A DNA stretch of 64,000 bases from Mycobacteroides saopaulense. GTDB taxonomy: Bacteria > Actinomycetota > Actinomycetes > Mycobacteriales > Mycobacteriaceae. Below the pieces are notes generated by a model that had not been told where the DNA came from, did not search any database, and saw nothing but the letters and a program-made list of their open reading frames with translations. Positions within the stretch are counted from its first letter, which is position 1; each line of letters starts with the position of its first letter. The position numbers and the translations under genes are program-made. This document shows positions 43,019 to 52,593 of the stretch, one piece after another. The stretch is from contig NZ_CP010271.1 of the NCBI RefSeq assembly GCF_001456355.1, forward strand, positions 1,798,001 through 1,862,000, given 5' to 3'.

Positions 43019-44398
43019 TCAGGAGGTGGCGGGCGTACCGAGCACCATGCTGCCCACACTGCACTCCTGCAGTTCGGGGACTGCCGCGGCCGCCGTGAAT
43101 GCCGCGGTGTCACCGAAGCCCTGGGCGCATGCGCCCAGGCCCATCGCCGTGGCGGCCAGATAGATCGTCTGCATGAGCACGCCGACATGTTTGAGGATGG
43201 CCGAATACGCGACCTGCTCGTAGGTCCACATGACGCGGTCGGCGCGTGCCGCCATCACCAGGAGCACCTGCGGTTCGGCGCCGCCCTCAAGGGTCGCCGA
43301 GGTCGACTTCAGCAGCTGCTTCACCGGGGTGGAGTCCGCATCGGCGACCGGCCGCAGCACGTGCTCGAAGGAGTCGTAGTGGTACATGCCGGGCGCAAGC
43401 CCGGAGACGTGCCGAACCACCGGATACAGCTCGAGCTCGTACACGCTCCCGCCCGAGGGATAGGGCCGGGAGACCAGTTCCTCGCCCTCGCTTTCCGATC
43501 GGGTGCCGCGGGTTCGGGCTGTGCGATACAGCAGCTCGGAAAGCTGTTCGAGGGTAATCGGATTGGCGTCATTGAAGGCGCGCACCGAGATCCGGTCTTC
43601 GATGACGGCGGTCAGGGGCGGGTCGGCTGCACGCAACGCCGTCAGATCCGGGGCGGGCAATGCGACCGGGGTGCCTGGATAGTCGGGTTTGCGCGCCGCC
43701 GGTTGCGGGAACTTGCCCTTGGCCCACTTGGTCGGTCCGAAATGGTCCCAGGTGACGGTGCGTTCACCCAGCGTGCTGCGCCGGTGGAACCACAGGTCCG
43801 CTGCATTCCAGCTGATCGGGGCGAACTCGTGGCTTTCGTCATCGCCGTTGGCGACGAGAAATCCGCCCCAGCGCAGATCAGCGAGAAACCGTGCGACAAG
43901 GTCCGCAGGAAGGCCCGTGGTGACGCCATTGGGGCCGTCGAGCAGGGGAAGCAGGCGCAGATCCTGGATGCGGATGTCACACCAGCTACGCGGATTTTCG
44001 AGCACATAGCCGCGTGAATCGCGATGCAGTACCGAGAATTTCGAGAGATGAGTGGCTGGGGGCAGGGCGCCGGTAGGGCGGGGTCCTGGAACTCCGAAGC
44101 ACTCGACGGCGTAGAGGTCGTGCCCGTCGTCACGGACCGCCACCGACAGCCATCCGCCGTCGAGTAGTTGGGTGACGAGCGCTTCGATGATGTCGCTGTC
44201 GGCATCGGCGACAAGGTCGGCCAGCGTGGCAGGACCGCTGTTGAGGGTTTTGAGCACACGCCGCTGCGCGCTGGTGAGCCCGGTGAGTTTCTCGTTGCGG
44301 GGCGGGTTCAGCAGTATTCCGCCCGCCGCTGTGACCAGGCATGTTGCGCCATCGCGCAGGGCGAAACGGGTCCCGGCAGGGTAGGTGAGAGCAGACAA
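43019..44398 (-). CDS. SagB-type FMN-dependent dehydrogenase (azoline oxidase-like)
   Basis: 459 residues from the TTG at 44398, preceded by GGAAGG. The C-terminal 200 residues form a nitroreductase-fold SagB/ThcOx domain: IEDRISVRAFNDANPITLEQLSELLYRTARTRG, PSGGSVYELELYPVV, YEQVAYSAILKHVGVLMQTIYLAATAMGLGACAQG. The N-terminal half is the extra region of the family. SagB enzymes oxidise thiazolines and oxazolines to thiazoles and oxazoles with FMN. No SagC/SagD cyclodehydratase is present, so the substrate is probably the NRPS oxazoline of this cluster. It converges on mbtB with 4 nt between stops. Confidence 0.88.
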   Translation of the reverse strand: MSALTYPAGTRFALRDGATCLVTAAGGILLNPPRNEKLTGLTSAQRRVLKTLNSGPATLADLVADADSDIIEALVTQLLDGGWLSVAVRDDGHDLYAVECFGVPGPRPTGALPPATHLSKFSVLHRDSRGYVLENPRSWCDIRIQDLRLLPLLDGPNGVTTGLPADLVARFLADLRWGGFLVANGDDESHEFAPISWNAADLWFHRRSTLGERTVTWDHFGPTKWAKGKFPQPAARKPDYPGTPVALPAPDLTALRAADPPLTAVIEDRISVRAFNDANPITLEQLSELLYRTARTRGTRSESEGEELVSRPYPSGGSVYELELYPVVRHVSGLAPGMYHYDSFEHVLRPVADADSTPVKQLLKSTSATLEGGAEPQVLLVMAARADRVMWTYEQVAYSAILKHVGVLMQTIYLAATAMGLGACAQGFGDTAAFTAAAAVPELQECSVGSMVLGTPATS

Positions 44399-44469
44399 CG
44401 GAAGCCTTCCGGGTGATGTGCCGACGCCGAATGCGCATGCGCTTCACGCACGATCATAAGGAACCCCGG

Positions 44470-44488
44470 TAAGGTACCCCTAACTTGG
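44470..44488. promoter_or_regulatory. IdeR-like box 3 upstream of the SagB-type gene
   Basis: TAAGGTACCCCTAACTTGG matches the IdeR pattern TWAGGTWAGSCTWACCTWA at 14 of 19 positions. It lies 72 nt upstream of the SagB-type gene and 116 nt before the lactate-monooxygenase-type gene on the other strand. Iron control of the SagB-type gene would tie it to the siderophore cluster. Confidence 0.5.
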
Positions 44489-44603
44489 GCACCCATTTGC
44501 TGTAGAGGCGGGTTGCCACCCGCGTGCAGAACGGTGGAGCCGGAGCCGAAAGTGCCCAGTACGCTCAACATCTAGCGAATGTCCGAACCATGAGGGGTGC
44601 TCG

Positions 44604-45758
44604 ATGAACTTCGGCGATTTCCAGCTTCAGTTCTATGCGGCGGGTGCGCTCGGGAAGGTTTCGACCCTTCCGTTCACCTTTGCCGAACTGGAGAGTCGAG
44701 CGGAGCAGACGCTGGGCGAGGGAATCTTCGGCTATGTGCGTGGTGGTGCCGGTGACGAGCACACCCAGGATGCGAATGCCGCCGCATTGCGCCGTTACGG
44801 GCTGGTGCCCCGGATGCTGAGGGATCGGACCGCTCGGGACATGTCGACGTCATTTCTGGGGCGCACGTTCACCAGCCCGGCGTTCATCTGCCCGGTCGGG
44901 GTGCTGGGTGCGGTCCGCGAGCGTGGCGATCTGCTGACCGCCGCCGCGGCACGTGAGCTCGACATGCCCGCCATGTACTCGACGCTCTCGTCGGCCACCC
45001 TTGAGGAGGTCGCCACGGAGCGCGGCGATTCCTATGGCATCTTCCAGCTGTATCCGTCCTCGGACTCCGAGCTGACCGACAACTTCGTGCGGCGAGCGGA
45101 GGCCGCGGGATATGACGCCCTTGCGGTGACGCTCGACACGGGCACGCTCGGGTGGCGCCCGCGCGACCTCAAGCACGGATATTTGCCGATGCTGCACGGG
45201 CATTGCCTGGCGAACTACACGTCCGATCCGCGTTTCCTGCAGATCGCGGGCGTGCGTTCCGCCGGAGAACTGACGCCGATGCACGCGGGTCTGGTGTGGG
45301 CGTCGTTGTTCAGTCATCCCGGATTGACGTGGGCAGATATCGACCACTACCGAGAGCTGACGAAGCTCCCGATCATCCTGAAGGGCATCTGCGACGTCGA
45401 CGATGTTCGGCAGGCGGTAGACCGTGGCATCGATGCCATCGCGTACTCCAATCATGGTGGGCGTCAAGCGAATGGGGGAATTCCCGCGATCGACGGCCTC
45501 GCTGCGGCGGTCGAGGCGGCCGGATCGGTTCCGGTGACGTTCGACTCCGGCGTTCGGGACGGTATCGACATCCTGCGGGCCGTCGCGCTGGGTGCCAGCC
45601 TGGTAGGGATTGCTCGTCCGTATGTCTACGGGCTCGCGCTCGATGGAACCAACGGCGTCAAACACGTCATCCAGTCGCTGCTGGCCGAAGCCGACCTGAC
45701 CATGGCGGTGAACTGTTACCTTTCGCTCGAGGAGTTAGCGGTGCAGCGCCTTTCCTGA
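44604..45758 (+). CDS. FMN-dependent alpha-hydroxyacid oxidase (lactate 2-monooxygenase-like)
   Basis: 384 residues. The FMN-dependent alpha-hydroxyacid dehydrogenase barrel is complete: FICPVGVLGAVRERGD, YSTLSSATLEEVA, ILKGICDVDDVRQAVD with the conserved Lys, YSNHGGRQANGG with the catalytic His and Arg, FDSGVRDGIDILRAVALGA with phosphate-binding Arg, and IARPYVYGLALDG. The long N-terminus (GDFQLQFYAAGALGKV) resembles lactate 2-monooxygenase. It likely oxidises lactate or a similar acid. The ATG follows GAGGGGTGCTCG. It is divergent from the SagB-type gene; a functional link is not evident. Confidence 0.88.
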   Translation: MNFGDFQLQFYAAGALGKVSTLPFTFAELESRAEQTLGEGIFGYVRGGAGDEHTQDANAAALRRYGLVPRMLRDRTARDMSTSFLGRTFTSPAFICPVGVLGAVRERGDLLTAAAARELDMPAMYSTLSSATLEEVATERGDSYGIFQLYPSSDSELTDNFVRRAEAAGYDALAVTLDTGTLGWRPRDLKHGYLPMLHGHCLANYTSDPRFLQIAGVRSAGELTPMHAGLVWASLFSHPGLTWADIDHYRELTKLPIILKGICDVDDVRQAVDRGIDAIAYSNHGGRQANGGIPAIDGLAAAVEAAGSVPVTFDSGVRDGIDILRAVALGASLVGIARPYVYGLALDGTNGVKHVIQSLLAEADLTMAVNCYLSLEELAVQRLS

Positions 45759-45789
45759 GCAGGGCGGTAGCCGACGAAGGGGGAGTGTC

Positions 45790-46359
45790 GTGATCCAGCA
45801 ATGGCCACAGGAACCGGTCTCCTATCCGGGGTACTTGGCGCCTCCGCCTAGGCCTGGTCGGTGGGTGACGGTGACGATCATCGTGGCAGGCGTGATCAGC
45901 ATGGTTGCTCTGACCGGTTGTGGTTTCCTGGGGTGGAAACTTGCGAGCGACCGGCGCCAGATGCCTTCCGGATCCGCAGAAGTTCATGCGGCGGCAGGGG
46001 AAGCGCTAACCGCGGCACGCGAATTCGTCACCCTGATGATCAACGTGGATTACCGAGAGCTGGAACAGAACACCTCGGAGGTGCTGGCACGCTCCACCGG
46101 CGAGTTCAAGACGAAGTACAGCAGCAGCCTTGATCAGTTACGCCAAACCATGGTGGAAAACCGCGCATCGGCCAAGGGCACCGTGGTCGACTCGGCGATT
46201 CGGTCGGAAATGGCCAACAAGGTCACCACACTGATGTTCGTTGACCAGTCGGTCAGGAATACCGCCGTGCCGGACGGCCGCTTGGACCGAAGCCGGGTGC
46301 AAGTGACCATGGAGAACGTCCAGGGTCGCTGGCTGGCGAGCGAGGTCGACACGGTATGA
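45790..46359 (+). CDS. Mce-associated-type membrane protein 1
   Basis: 189 residues. A Pro-rich cytoplasmic start (PGYLAPPPRPGR) leads to one membrane segment (WVTVTIIVAGVISMVALTGCGFLGW). The exported part is helical then strand-rich (AREFVTLMINVDYRELEQNTSEVLARSTGEF, VENRASAKGTVVDSAI, VDQSVRNTAVPDGRLDRSRVQVTMENVQGRWLASEV). This is the layout of Mce-associated proteins, but no mce genes are near. The paralogue starts in its stop (ATGA at 46356). Role unknown. Confidence 0.8.
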   Translation: MIQQWPQEPVSYPGYLAPPPRPGRWVTVTIIVAGVISMVALTGCGFLGWKLASDRRQMPSGSAEVHAAAGEALTAAREFVTLMINVDYRELEQNTSEVLARSTGEFKTKYSSSLDQLRQTMVENRASAKGTVVDSAIRSEMANKVTTLMFVDQSVRNTAVPDGRLDRSRVQVTMENVQGRWLASEVDTV

Positions 46360-46907
46360 CCGAGTACCCCTCGCTGCATCCCGGCCCTTCTGGTGGCCAG
46401 TGGCGGATCGCTGTCGCGAGCGTGATGGTCGGCGTGGCCGTTGTGGCACTGTGCGCCTGTGGCCTACTGGGCTGGAAGCTGTTGCACGACGGTCCCGTAC
46501 TGGCTGCGCAGCATCGGGCACAGCAGTTGCGCGAGCAAGGACTGAAGGCGGCCGAGTCGGTGACTGTGCTTTTGACGTCGATAGATTCGTCGAATGTCGA
46601 CGAGGATTTCGCCGAGATCCTGGAACACTGCACGGGCGATCTCAAGGACCAGTTCTCGAAAAGTTCCGTGCAGTTGCGTCAGTTGCTGATCGACAATCGG
46701 GCCACCGCGACCGGCAAGGTGATTGCCTCCGCTGTGCAGTCCGACACCGTTGACGCACCCGATAAGAAGGTGGTTGTGCTGTTGATGGTGGATCAGTCGA
46801 TTACCAACAGTGAACGGCCGGATCCTCGAATCGACAAGAGCCGGATGAAGATGACCATGGAGTTGGTTGACGGTCGCTGGTTGGCGAGCAAGCTCGAATA
46901 CATTTAG
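46356..46907 (+). CDS. Mce-associated-type membrane protein 2
   Basis: 183 residues, a paralogue of the preceding protein with the same order: short cytoplasmic tail, membrane segment (WRIAVASVMVGVAVVALCACGLLGW), then LKAAESVTVLLTSIDSSNVDEDFAEILEHCTGDLKDQF, QLLIDNRATATGKVIASAV, and a closing TMELVDGRWLASKLE. It overlaps the upstream stop by 4 nt, so the two are coupled and could form a hetero-oligomer. No partner transporter is visible. Confidence 0.8.
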   Translation: MTEYPSLHPGPSGGQWRIAVASVMVGVAVVALCACGLLGWKLLHDGPVLAAQHRAQQLREQGLKAAESVTVLLTSIDSSNVDEDFAEILEHCTGDLKDQFSKSSVQLRQLLIDNRATATGKVIASAVQSDTVDAPDKKVVVLLMVDQSITNSERPDPRIDKSRMKMTMELVDGRWLASKLEYI

Positions 46908-46937
46908 ACAAGAGGCGAATCGATCAGCGCCTGCGGG

Positions 46938-46959
46938 CCAGCCGACCCAGGTCGGCCGT
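46938..46959. terminator. Hairpin between convergent genes (possible terminator)
   Basis: GCCGAC-CCAG-GTCGGC (46941-46956) is a 6-bp stem with a 4-nt loop lying between the stop of the Mce-associated-type gene and that of the PAC2 gene. No U-tract is present, so it is at best a mycobacterial-type weak bidirectional terminator. Confidence 0.45.
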
Positions 46960-46962
46960 GAA

Positions 46963-47844
46963 CTAGCCTCCGAAACGGGGACCGCGGCGGCGGAGGTACC
47001 GCTCGAACTCCGCGGCCAGCGCGTCGCCGTCGATCTTGCTGAGGATCTCGGTGGTGTCCACCTCGGCGTCGCCGCGTTCCTCCAGTGACTGCACGTACTC
47101 GGCGATCTCTTCGTCCTCGGTGGTCATCTCGGTAACCGCCTGCTCCCATTCCTCGGCCTGCTCGGGCAGGTCCCCGAGGGGCACCTCCACATCGAGCACG
47201 TCCTCCACGCGCTGCAGCAGGGCGACGGTCGCCTTCGGGTTGGGGGGTTGCGACACATAGTGCGGCACGGCGGCCCAGAATGCGACGGCCGGAATGCCGG
47301 CGTTCACGCAGGCGTCCTGGAACACCCCGGCGATGCCGGTGGGGCCCTCGTAGCGGGTCTCTTCCAGGCCGAAGAATTTCGCGGCATCCGGCGAGTAGGC
47401 AGTGCCACTCACCGGCACCGGCCGAGTGTGTGGGGTATCGGCCAGCAGTGCGCCCAAGATCACCACGGTGGACACGTTGAGACGGTCCGCGATGGCGAGC
47501 AAGCGGTTGCAGAAGGTGCGCCAGCGCATGTTCGGCTCGGCACCGTGCATCAGCACCACATCGCGCTGCGAGCCGGGAGGCGAGCAGTAGGAGATGTGCA
47601 TGCCGGGCCACTCCAACTCGCGGGTGACACCCTTGACCAGCCGCACCACCGGGCGATTGACCTGGTAGTCGTAGTAGTCCTCGTCGTCGATGGTCATCAA
47701 CGGGGTGGCCTGCCAGGTGGTGTCCAGGTGTTCCAGAGCGGCGCTGGCGGCATCGCCGGCGTCATTCCAGCCCTCGAAGGCGGCAACGACCACCGGGTCG
47801 CGCAGCACGGGTAGGCCGTTCTGGGCGGTATCCGACGGGGTCAC
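46963..47844 (-). CDS. PAC2 family protein
   Basis: 293 residues from the GTG at 47844 (VTPSDTAQNGLP); the longer frame to 47916 has an implausible N-terminus. It has the PAC2 fold: VVAAFEGWNDAGDAASAALEHL, YCSPPGSQRDVVLMHGAEPNMRWRTFC, VVILGALLADTPHTRPVPVSG, and a last acidic helix TEDEEIAEYVQSLEERG. PAC2 proteins are related to proteasome assembly chaperones; in mycobacteria the position next to metH is conserved (Rv2125, from memory) but the function is not established. It converges on the Mce-associated-type pair and is divergent from metH. Confidence 0.9.
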   Translation of the reverse strand: MTPSDTAQNGLPVLRDPVVVAAFEGWNDAGDAASAALEHLDTTWQATPLMTIDDEDYYDYQVNRPVVRLVKGVTRELEWPGMHISYCSPPGSQRDVVLMHGAEPNMRWRTFCNRLLAIADRLNVSTVVILGALLADTPHTRPVPVSGTAYSPDAAKFFGLEETRYEGPTGIAGVFQDACVNAGIPAVAFWAAVPHYVSQPPNPKATVALLQRVEDVLDVEVPLGDLPEQAEEWEQAVTEMTTEDEEIAEYVQSLEERGDAEVDTTEILSKIDGDALAAEFERYLRRRGPRFGG

Positions 47845-48002
47845 GGTGTCAGCGTAAGCCCTGCGTGACGGGGACGAGCCGCGGCTGGCGGAGAATGGAT
47901 TGGATAGCCAGATCACATTGTTGATATGACGGCCCTAGAGAAACCCGCACGAGAAAGTTAGGCGTTCGCACGACTGTCGAGTGACCACGTAGACTTCATC
48001 TG

Positions 48003-48074
48003 GTCGAGAGGCGTTGCAACGGTTCGGGGATCACAGCCCGTGACCGCCACGCTCGGCAGAGTTAAGGACGCCTT
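48003..48074 (+). ncRNA. Probable SAH riboswitch of metH
   Basis: The leader contains the SAH-riboswitch landmarks in order: CGAG then AGGCGTTGCAACGG (48009-48022), a short hairpin region (GGTTCGGG / CCCGTGACC), CCACGCTCGG (48047-48056) and, after a spacer, ACGCCT (48068-48073). CGAG (48005-48008) pairs with CTCG (48052-48055) for P1, and AGGCGT pairs with ACGCCT as the pseudoknot. The consensus I recall is GAGGRGCGYUGCRAC...CCAGGCUCGG...GGCGCUC. The end is 8 nt before GGAAGG of metH. High SAH should turn the switch on and raise methionine recycling. Confidence 0.72.
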
Positions 48075-48094
48075 CCGCTCTGGAAGGAATGCGC

Positions 48095-51000
48095 GTGACC
48101 AATCCGCAGCCCAATATCAGGCCTGACAGCACGGACTCGCTGACAGCTGCCCTCGAACAGCGGATTCTGGTGATCGACGGCGCGATGGGCACGGCGATCC
48201 AACGCGACAGGCCCGACGAGGCCGGATACCGCGGCGAGCGGTTCAAGGACTGGCCGAGCGACCTCGTCGGCAACAACGATCTGCTCACTCTGACGCAGCC
48301 GCACATCATCGAGGGCATCCACCGCGAGTACCTCGAAGCGGGCGCAGACATCCTCGAGACCAATACGTTCAACGCGAACGCGGTATCGCTTTCCGACTAC
48401 GGCATGGAAGAGCTGAGCTACGAGCTGAACTACGCCGGTGCCGCGCTGGCCCGGGCCGCTGCCGACGAGTACAGCACCCCCGATAAGCCCCGCTACGTGG
48501 CTGGGGCACTGGGGCCGACCACCCGAACCGCGTCGATTTCGCCGGACGTTAACGATCCCGGAGCCCGCAACGTCTCCTACGACCAGCTGGTCGCCGCCTA
48601 CCTCGAAGCGGCCAACGGCCTGGTCGACGGCGGTGCCGACATCATCCTCGTGGAGACCATCTTCGACTCACTGAACGCCAAGGCGGCGGTCTTCGCCGTG
48701 GAGACGCTGTTCGAGCAGCGCGGGCGGCGCTGGCCGATCATCATCTCGGGCACGATCACCGATGCGTCCGGGCGGACATTGTCCGGTCAGGTCACGGAGG
48801 CATTCTGGAACGCGATCCGGCACGCCAAGCCTCTCGCGGTGGGCCTCAACTGTGCCCTGGGCGCCCCGGAGATGCGGCCTTACATCGCCGAGATGTCGCG
48901 TATTGCAGATACTTTCGTCTCCTGCTATCCGAATGCAGGTCTGCCCAACGCCTTCGGCGAGTACGACGAGTCCCCTGAGCATCAGGCCGGCTACCTTGCC
49001 GAGTTCGCAGAGGCTGGCCTGGTCAACCTGGTCGGCGGGTGCTGCGGGACTGCGCCCGCGCATATCGCGGAGATCGCCAAGGTTGTCGAGGGCGTGAAAC
49101 CCAGGGATGTACCGAGCATCGACATCGCCACCCGGCTGTCGGGCCTGGAGCCGCTCAACATCACCGACGACTCCCTGTTCGTGAACATCGGGGAGCGCAC
49201 CAACATCACCGGATCGGCCCGGTTCCGCAACCTGATCAAGGCCGAGGACTACGACACCGCGCTGTCGGTCGCCTTGCAGCAGGTCGAGGTCGGTGCGCAG
49301 GTCATCGACATCAACATGGACGAGGGCATGATCGACGGCGTCGCCGCGATGGACCGGTTCACCAAACTGATCGCGGTTGAACCCGATATCAGTCGCGTGC
49401 CGGTGATGATCGACTCCTCGAAGTGGGAGGTCATCGAGGCAGGGCTGAAGAACGTCCAGGGCAAGCCGATTGTCAACTCGATCTCCATGAAGGAGGGCGA
49501 GGAGAAGTTCATCCGTGAAGCACGGCTGTGCCGCAAGTACGGTGCCGCTGTCGTGGTGATGGCCTTTGACGAACAGGGGCAGGCCGACAACCTGGAGCGC
49601 CGTAAAGAGATCTGCGGGCGCGCCTACCGGATTTTGACCGAAGAGGTCGGCTTTCCGGCCGAAGACATCATCTTCGATCCGAACTGCTTCGCGCTGGCGA
49701 CGGGTATCGAGGAGCATGCGACGTACGGGATCGACTTCATCGAGGCCTGCGCCTGGATCAAGGCGAACCTGCCCGGGGTGCACATCTCCGGCGGTATCTC
49801 GAACGTGTCGTTCTCGTTCCGTGGCAACAATCCCGTCCGCGAGGCCATCCACGCGGTGTTCCTGTTCCACGCCATCAAGGCCGGCCTGGACATGGGCATC
49901 GTCAATGCCGGCGCACTGGTGCCCTACGACTCGATCGACCTCGAGCTGCGGGACCGCATCGAGGATGTCGTCCTGAACCGTCGCGCGGATGCCGCCGAAC
50001 GGCTGCTGGAGATCGCCGAGCGGTTCAACAGCACGGAGAACTCGGGCGGAGGAGACGATCGAGCTGCTCAAGAGTGGCGCAGTCTGCCTGTGCGCGAACG
50101 AATTACGCATGCCCTGGTCAAGGGAATCGACGCTCACGTCGATGACGACACCGAGGAATTGCGCGCCGAGATCGCCGACGCGGGCGGCCGCCCGATCGAA
50201 GTGATCGAGGGTCCACTGATGGACGGCATGAACGTCGTCGGTGACCTCTTCGGTTCGGGAAAGATGTTCTTGCCCCAGGTGGTGAAGTCGGCCCGAGTGA
50301 TGAAGAAGGCCGTCGCGTACCTGCTGCCGTTCATCGAGAAGGAAAAGGAAGCGTCCGGGGCCGCCACATCCAAGGACACCAACGGCACGATCATCATGGC
50401 GACCGTGAAGGGCGACGTTCACGACATCGGCAAGAACATCGTCGGGGTTGTCCTGCAGTGCAACAACTTCGAAGTGATCGACCTCGGGGTCATGGTGCCT
50501 GCCGAGAAGATCCTGGCGGCAGCAGAGGAATACGACGCCGACATCATTGGGCTGTCCGGCTTGATCACCCCGTCGCTGGACGAGATGGTCAACTTCGCCG
50601 TCGAGATGGAACGTAAGGGGCTGGAGATCCCACTGCTGATCGGCGGCGCGACCACTTCGCGCGCCCATACCGCCGTGAAGGTGGCGCCCCGGCGGAGTGG
50701 CCCGGTGGTCTGGGTCAAGGATGCCTCCCGATCGGTGCCGGTGGCCGCGGCACTGCTCGACGACAAGCAGCGTCCGGGCCTGTTGGAGGCCACCGCGAAG
50801 GACTACGCGTCGCTGCGCGAGCGCCATGCGCAGAAGAACGAACGCCCGACGCTGACCTTGGAAAAGGCCCGCGCCAACCGCACGCCCATCGAATGGGACG
50901 GCTACCTACCGCCCGTGCCCGCTCAGGGTCTCGGCGTGCGCGAATTTCTCGACTATGACATCGCCGAGCTGCGCGAATACATCGATTGGCAGCCGTTCTT

Positions 51001-51847
51001 CAACGCCTGGGAGATGAAGGGTCGATTCCCCGACATCCTCAACAACCCGGCCACGGGTGAGGCGGCTCGCAAGCTCTACGACGACGCCCAGCAGATGCTC
51101 GACACCGTCATCAAGGAGAAGTGGCTGACCGCCAATGGGGTGATCGGCTTCTTCCCGGCGAACGCGGTGGGCCCAGGTTTTGACGACATCGAGGTCTACA
51201 CCGACGACACCCGCACCGAGGTGCTGACCACATTGCACAACCTGCGTCAGCAGGGCGAGCACCGGGAAGGCATCCCGAACCGGTCACTGGGCGACTACAT
51301 CGCACCTAAGGACACCGGTCTGGCCGACTACGTCGGTGCCTTCGCCGTCACCGCGGGGCTCGGCAGCCAGGATAAGATCATGGAGTTCAAGGCGGATCTG
51401 GACGATTACAGCGCGATCCTGCTGGAGTCGGTGGCCGACCGGCTGGCCGAGGCCTTCGCCGAGCGGATGCACCAGCGGGTCCGCAAGGAGTTCTGGGGAT
51501 TCCAGCCCGATGAGCAGCTGGACAACGAGGCCCTCATCGGGGAGAAGTACCGCGGTATCCGCCCGGCCCCGGGTTACCCGGCCTGCCCGGAGCACACCGA
51601 GAAGGTGACGCTGTTCAACCTGATGGATGTCACGGAGCGGACGGGCATCGAGCTGACCGAGTCGATGGCGATGTGGCCCGGCGCCGCCGTCAGCGGCTGG
51701 TATTTCTCGCATCCGCAGTCGCAGTACTTCGTGGTAGGCCGGCTGGCCCAGGACCAGGTCGCCGACTATGCCAGGCGCAAGGGCTGGACGCTGCAGGAAG
51801 CAGAGCGTTGGCTCGGACCGAACCTCGGCTACAACCCGGAGGACTGA
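48095..51847 (+). CDS. metH: Cobalamin-dependent methionine synthase MetH
   Basis: 1250 residues from the GTG at 48095, which has GGAAGG with a 7-nt spacing; the ATG at 48089 has the Shine-Dalgarno too close. Domains: homocysteine-binding barrel (about 15-330) with zinc Cys in [11 protein letters not shown]; pterin-binding barrel (about 350-610, [14 protein letters not shown]); B12 domain (about 650-880) with DVHDIGKN, whose His displaces the lower ligand of cobalamin (near residue 775); activation domain with AdoMet binding ([12 protein letters not shown]). It methylates homocysteine with methyl-THF. Normal length is near 1190-1260. A probable SAH riboswitch lies upstream. Confidence 0.97.
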   Translation: MTNPQPNIRPDSTDSLTAALEQRILVIDGAMGTAIQRDRPDEAGYRGERFKDWPSDLVGNNDLLTLTQPHIIEGIHREYLEAGADILETNTFNANAVSLSDYGMEELSYELNYAGAALARAAADEYSTPDKPRYVAGALGPTTRTASISPDVNDPGARNVSYDQLVAAYLEAANGLVDGGADIILVETIFDSLNAKAAVFAVETLFEQRGRRWPIIISGTITDASGRTLSGQVTEAFWNAIRHAKPLAVGLNCALGAPEMRPYIAEMSRIADTFVSCYPNAGLPNAFGEYDESPEHQAGYLAEFAEAGLVNLVGGCCGTAPAHIAEIAKVVEGVKPRDVPSIDIATRLSGLEPLNITDDSLFVNIGERTNITGSARFRNLIKAEDYDTALSVALQQVEVGAQVIDINMDEGMIDGVAAMDRFTKLIAVEPDISRVPVMIDSSKWEVIEAGLKNVQGKPIVNSISMKEGEEKFIREARLCRKYGAAVVVMAFDEQGQADNLERRKEICGRAYRILTEEVGFPAEDIIFDPNCFALATGIEEHATYGIDFIEACAWIKANLPGVHISGGISNVSFSFRGNNPVREAIHAVFLFHAIKAGLDMGIVNAGALVPYDSIDLELRDRIEDVVLNRRADAAERLLEIAERFNSTENSGGGDDRAAQEWRSLPVRERITHALVKGIDAHVDDDTEELRAEIADAGGRPIEVIEGPLMDGMNVVGDLFGSGKMFLPQVVKSARVMKKAVAYLLPFIEKEKEASGAATSKDTNGTIIMATVKGDVHDIGKNIVGVVLQCNNFEVIDLGVMVPAEKILAAAEEYDADIIGLSGLITPSLDEMVNFAVEMERKGLEIPLLIGGATTSRAHTAVKVAPRRSGPVVWVKDASRSVPVAAALLDDKQRPGLLEATAKDYASLRERHAQKNERPTLTLEKARANRTPIEWDGYLPPVPAQGLGVREFLDYDIAELREYIDWQPFFNAWEMKGRFPDILNNPATGEAARKLYDDAQQMLDTVIKEKWLTANGVIGFFPANAVGPGFDDIEVYTDDTRTEVLTTLHNLRQQGEHREGIPNRSLGDYIAPKDTGLADYVGAFAVTAGLGSQDKIMEFKADLDDYSAILLESVADRLAEAFAERMHQRVRKEFWGFQPDEQLDNEALIGEKYRGIRPAPGYPACPEHTEKVTLFNLMDVTERTGIELTESMAMWPGAAVSGWYFSHPQSQYFVVGRLAQDQVADYARRKGWTLQEAERWLGPNLGYNPED

Positions 51848-51893
51848 GCACCGGCGTCGTGGGCGGCAGGTGGCCTCTGACAGAATTGGTCGC

Positions 51894-52577
51894 ATGCGTG
51901 CGGTGCTGTGGGATATGGACGGCACCCTCATCGAATCGGAAAAGCTCTGGGACATCTCGATGGGAGAGTTGTGCCGCAGGCTCGGCGGTGAGATGACACC
52001 CGAGCTGCGCACCGCGCTCCTCGGGGGCTCGGCGGACGCCACCATGCGGATGATCTTCACGGCGCTGGAGCTGGAGCACGATGCCGAGCGGATGGCCAGC
52101 GAGAACGCCTGGCTGCACGAATACACCGGTGAGCTCTTCGCGACCGACCTCACCTGGTGTGATGGTGCCCAGGACATGCTGGCGCAGCTTGCCGCCGAGC
52201 AGGTCCCGATGGCGCTGGTCACCAACACCATCAGATCGCTCACCAACCAGGCACTCAAGACCATTGGCACGCACTGGTTTACCGAGTCGGTGTGTGGCGA
52301 CGAGGTGCCTGCGGGTAAGCCCGCGCCCGACCCGTACCTGCGGGCCGCCGCGCTGCTCGGGGTCGACCCGGGCGATTGCCTGGCCATCGAGGACTCGGTG
52401 ACCGGTGCCGCCGCGGCCGAGACGGCGGGGTGCGCAGTGCTGGTGGTGCCCAACCACGTCGAGGTGCCCGCAGGCGACCGGCGCAGGCATGCCTCCACCT
52501 TGTCGGGCCTGTCGGTGGGCGACCTGCGCGGTGCCCACGCCGACGTGCTCACCGCGACCACCTGCAAACCCATATGA
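51894..52577 (+). CDS. HAD-superfamily phosphatase
   Basis: 227 residues from the ATG at 51894; the longer frame overlaps metH. Motif I is [11 protein letters not shown] with nucleophile Asp and acid Asp; motif II Thr is in LVTNTIRSL; Lys in [10 protein letters not shown]; motif IV is [20 protein letters not shown] cap domain (about 20-90) fits beta-phosphoglucomutase-like phosphatases. The substrate is unknown; the position between metH and hisE suggests housekeeping, perhaps histidinol-phosphate or sugar phosphate, but this is not shown by the sequence. Confidence 0.92.
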   Translation: MRAVLWDMDGTLIESEKLWDISMGELCRRLGGEMTPELRTALLGGSADATMRMIFTALELEHDAERMASENAWLHEYTGELFATDLTWCDGAQDMLAQLAAEQVPMALVTNTIRSLTNQALKTIGTHWFTESVCGDEVPAGKPAPDPYLRAAALLGVDPGDCLAIEDSVTGAAAAETAGCAVLVVPNHVEVPAGDRRRHASTLSGLSVGDLRGAHADVLTATTCKPI

Positions 52578-52593
52578 CTCGCCGGGCGGGGTC

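Noticed and set aside
43019..44398. SagB-type gene as part of a thiazole/oxazole-modified ribosomal peptide cluster
   Set aside because: No cyclodehydratase (SagC/D, YcaO) and no precursor peptide were seen nearby; the NRPS oxazoline is a better substrate.
48668..50827. 719-residue open frame on the minus strand opposite metH
   Set aside because: It is the antisense shadow of a highly conserved metH with strong domain matches; it has no recognisable domain and long open antisense frames are common in high-GC DNA.
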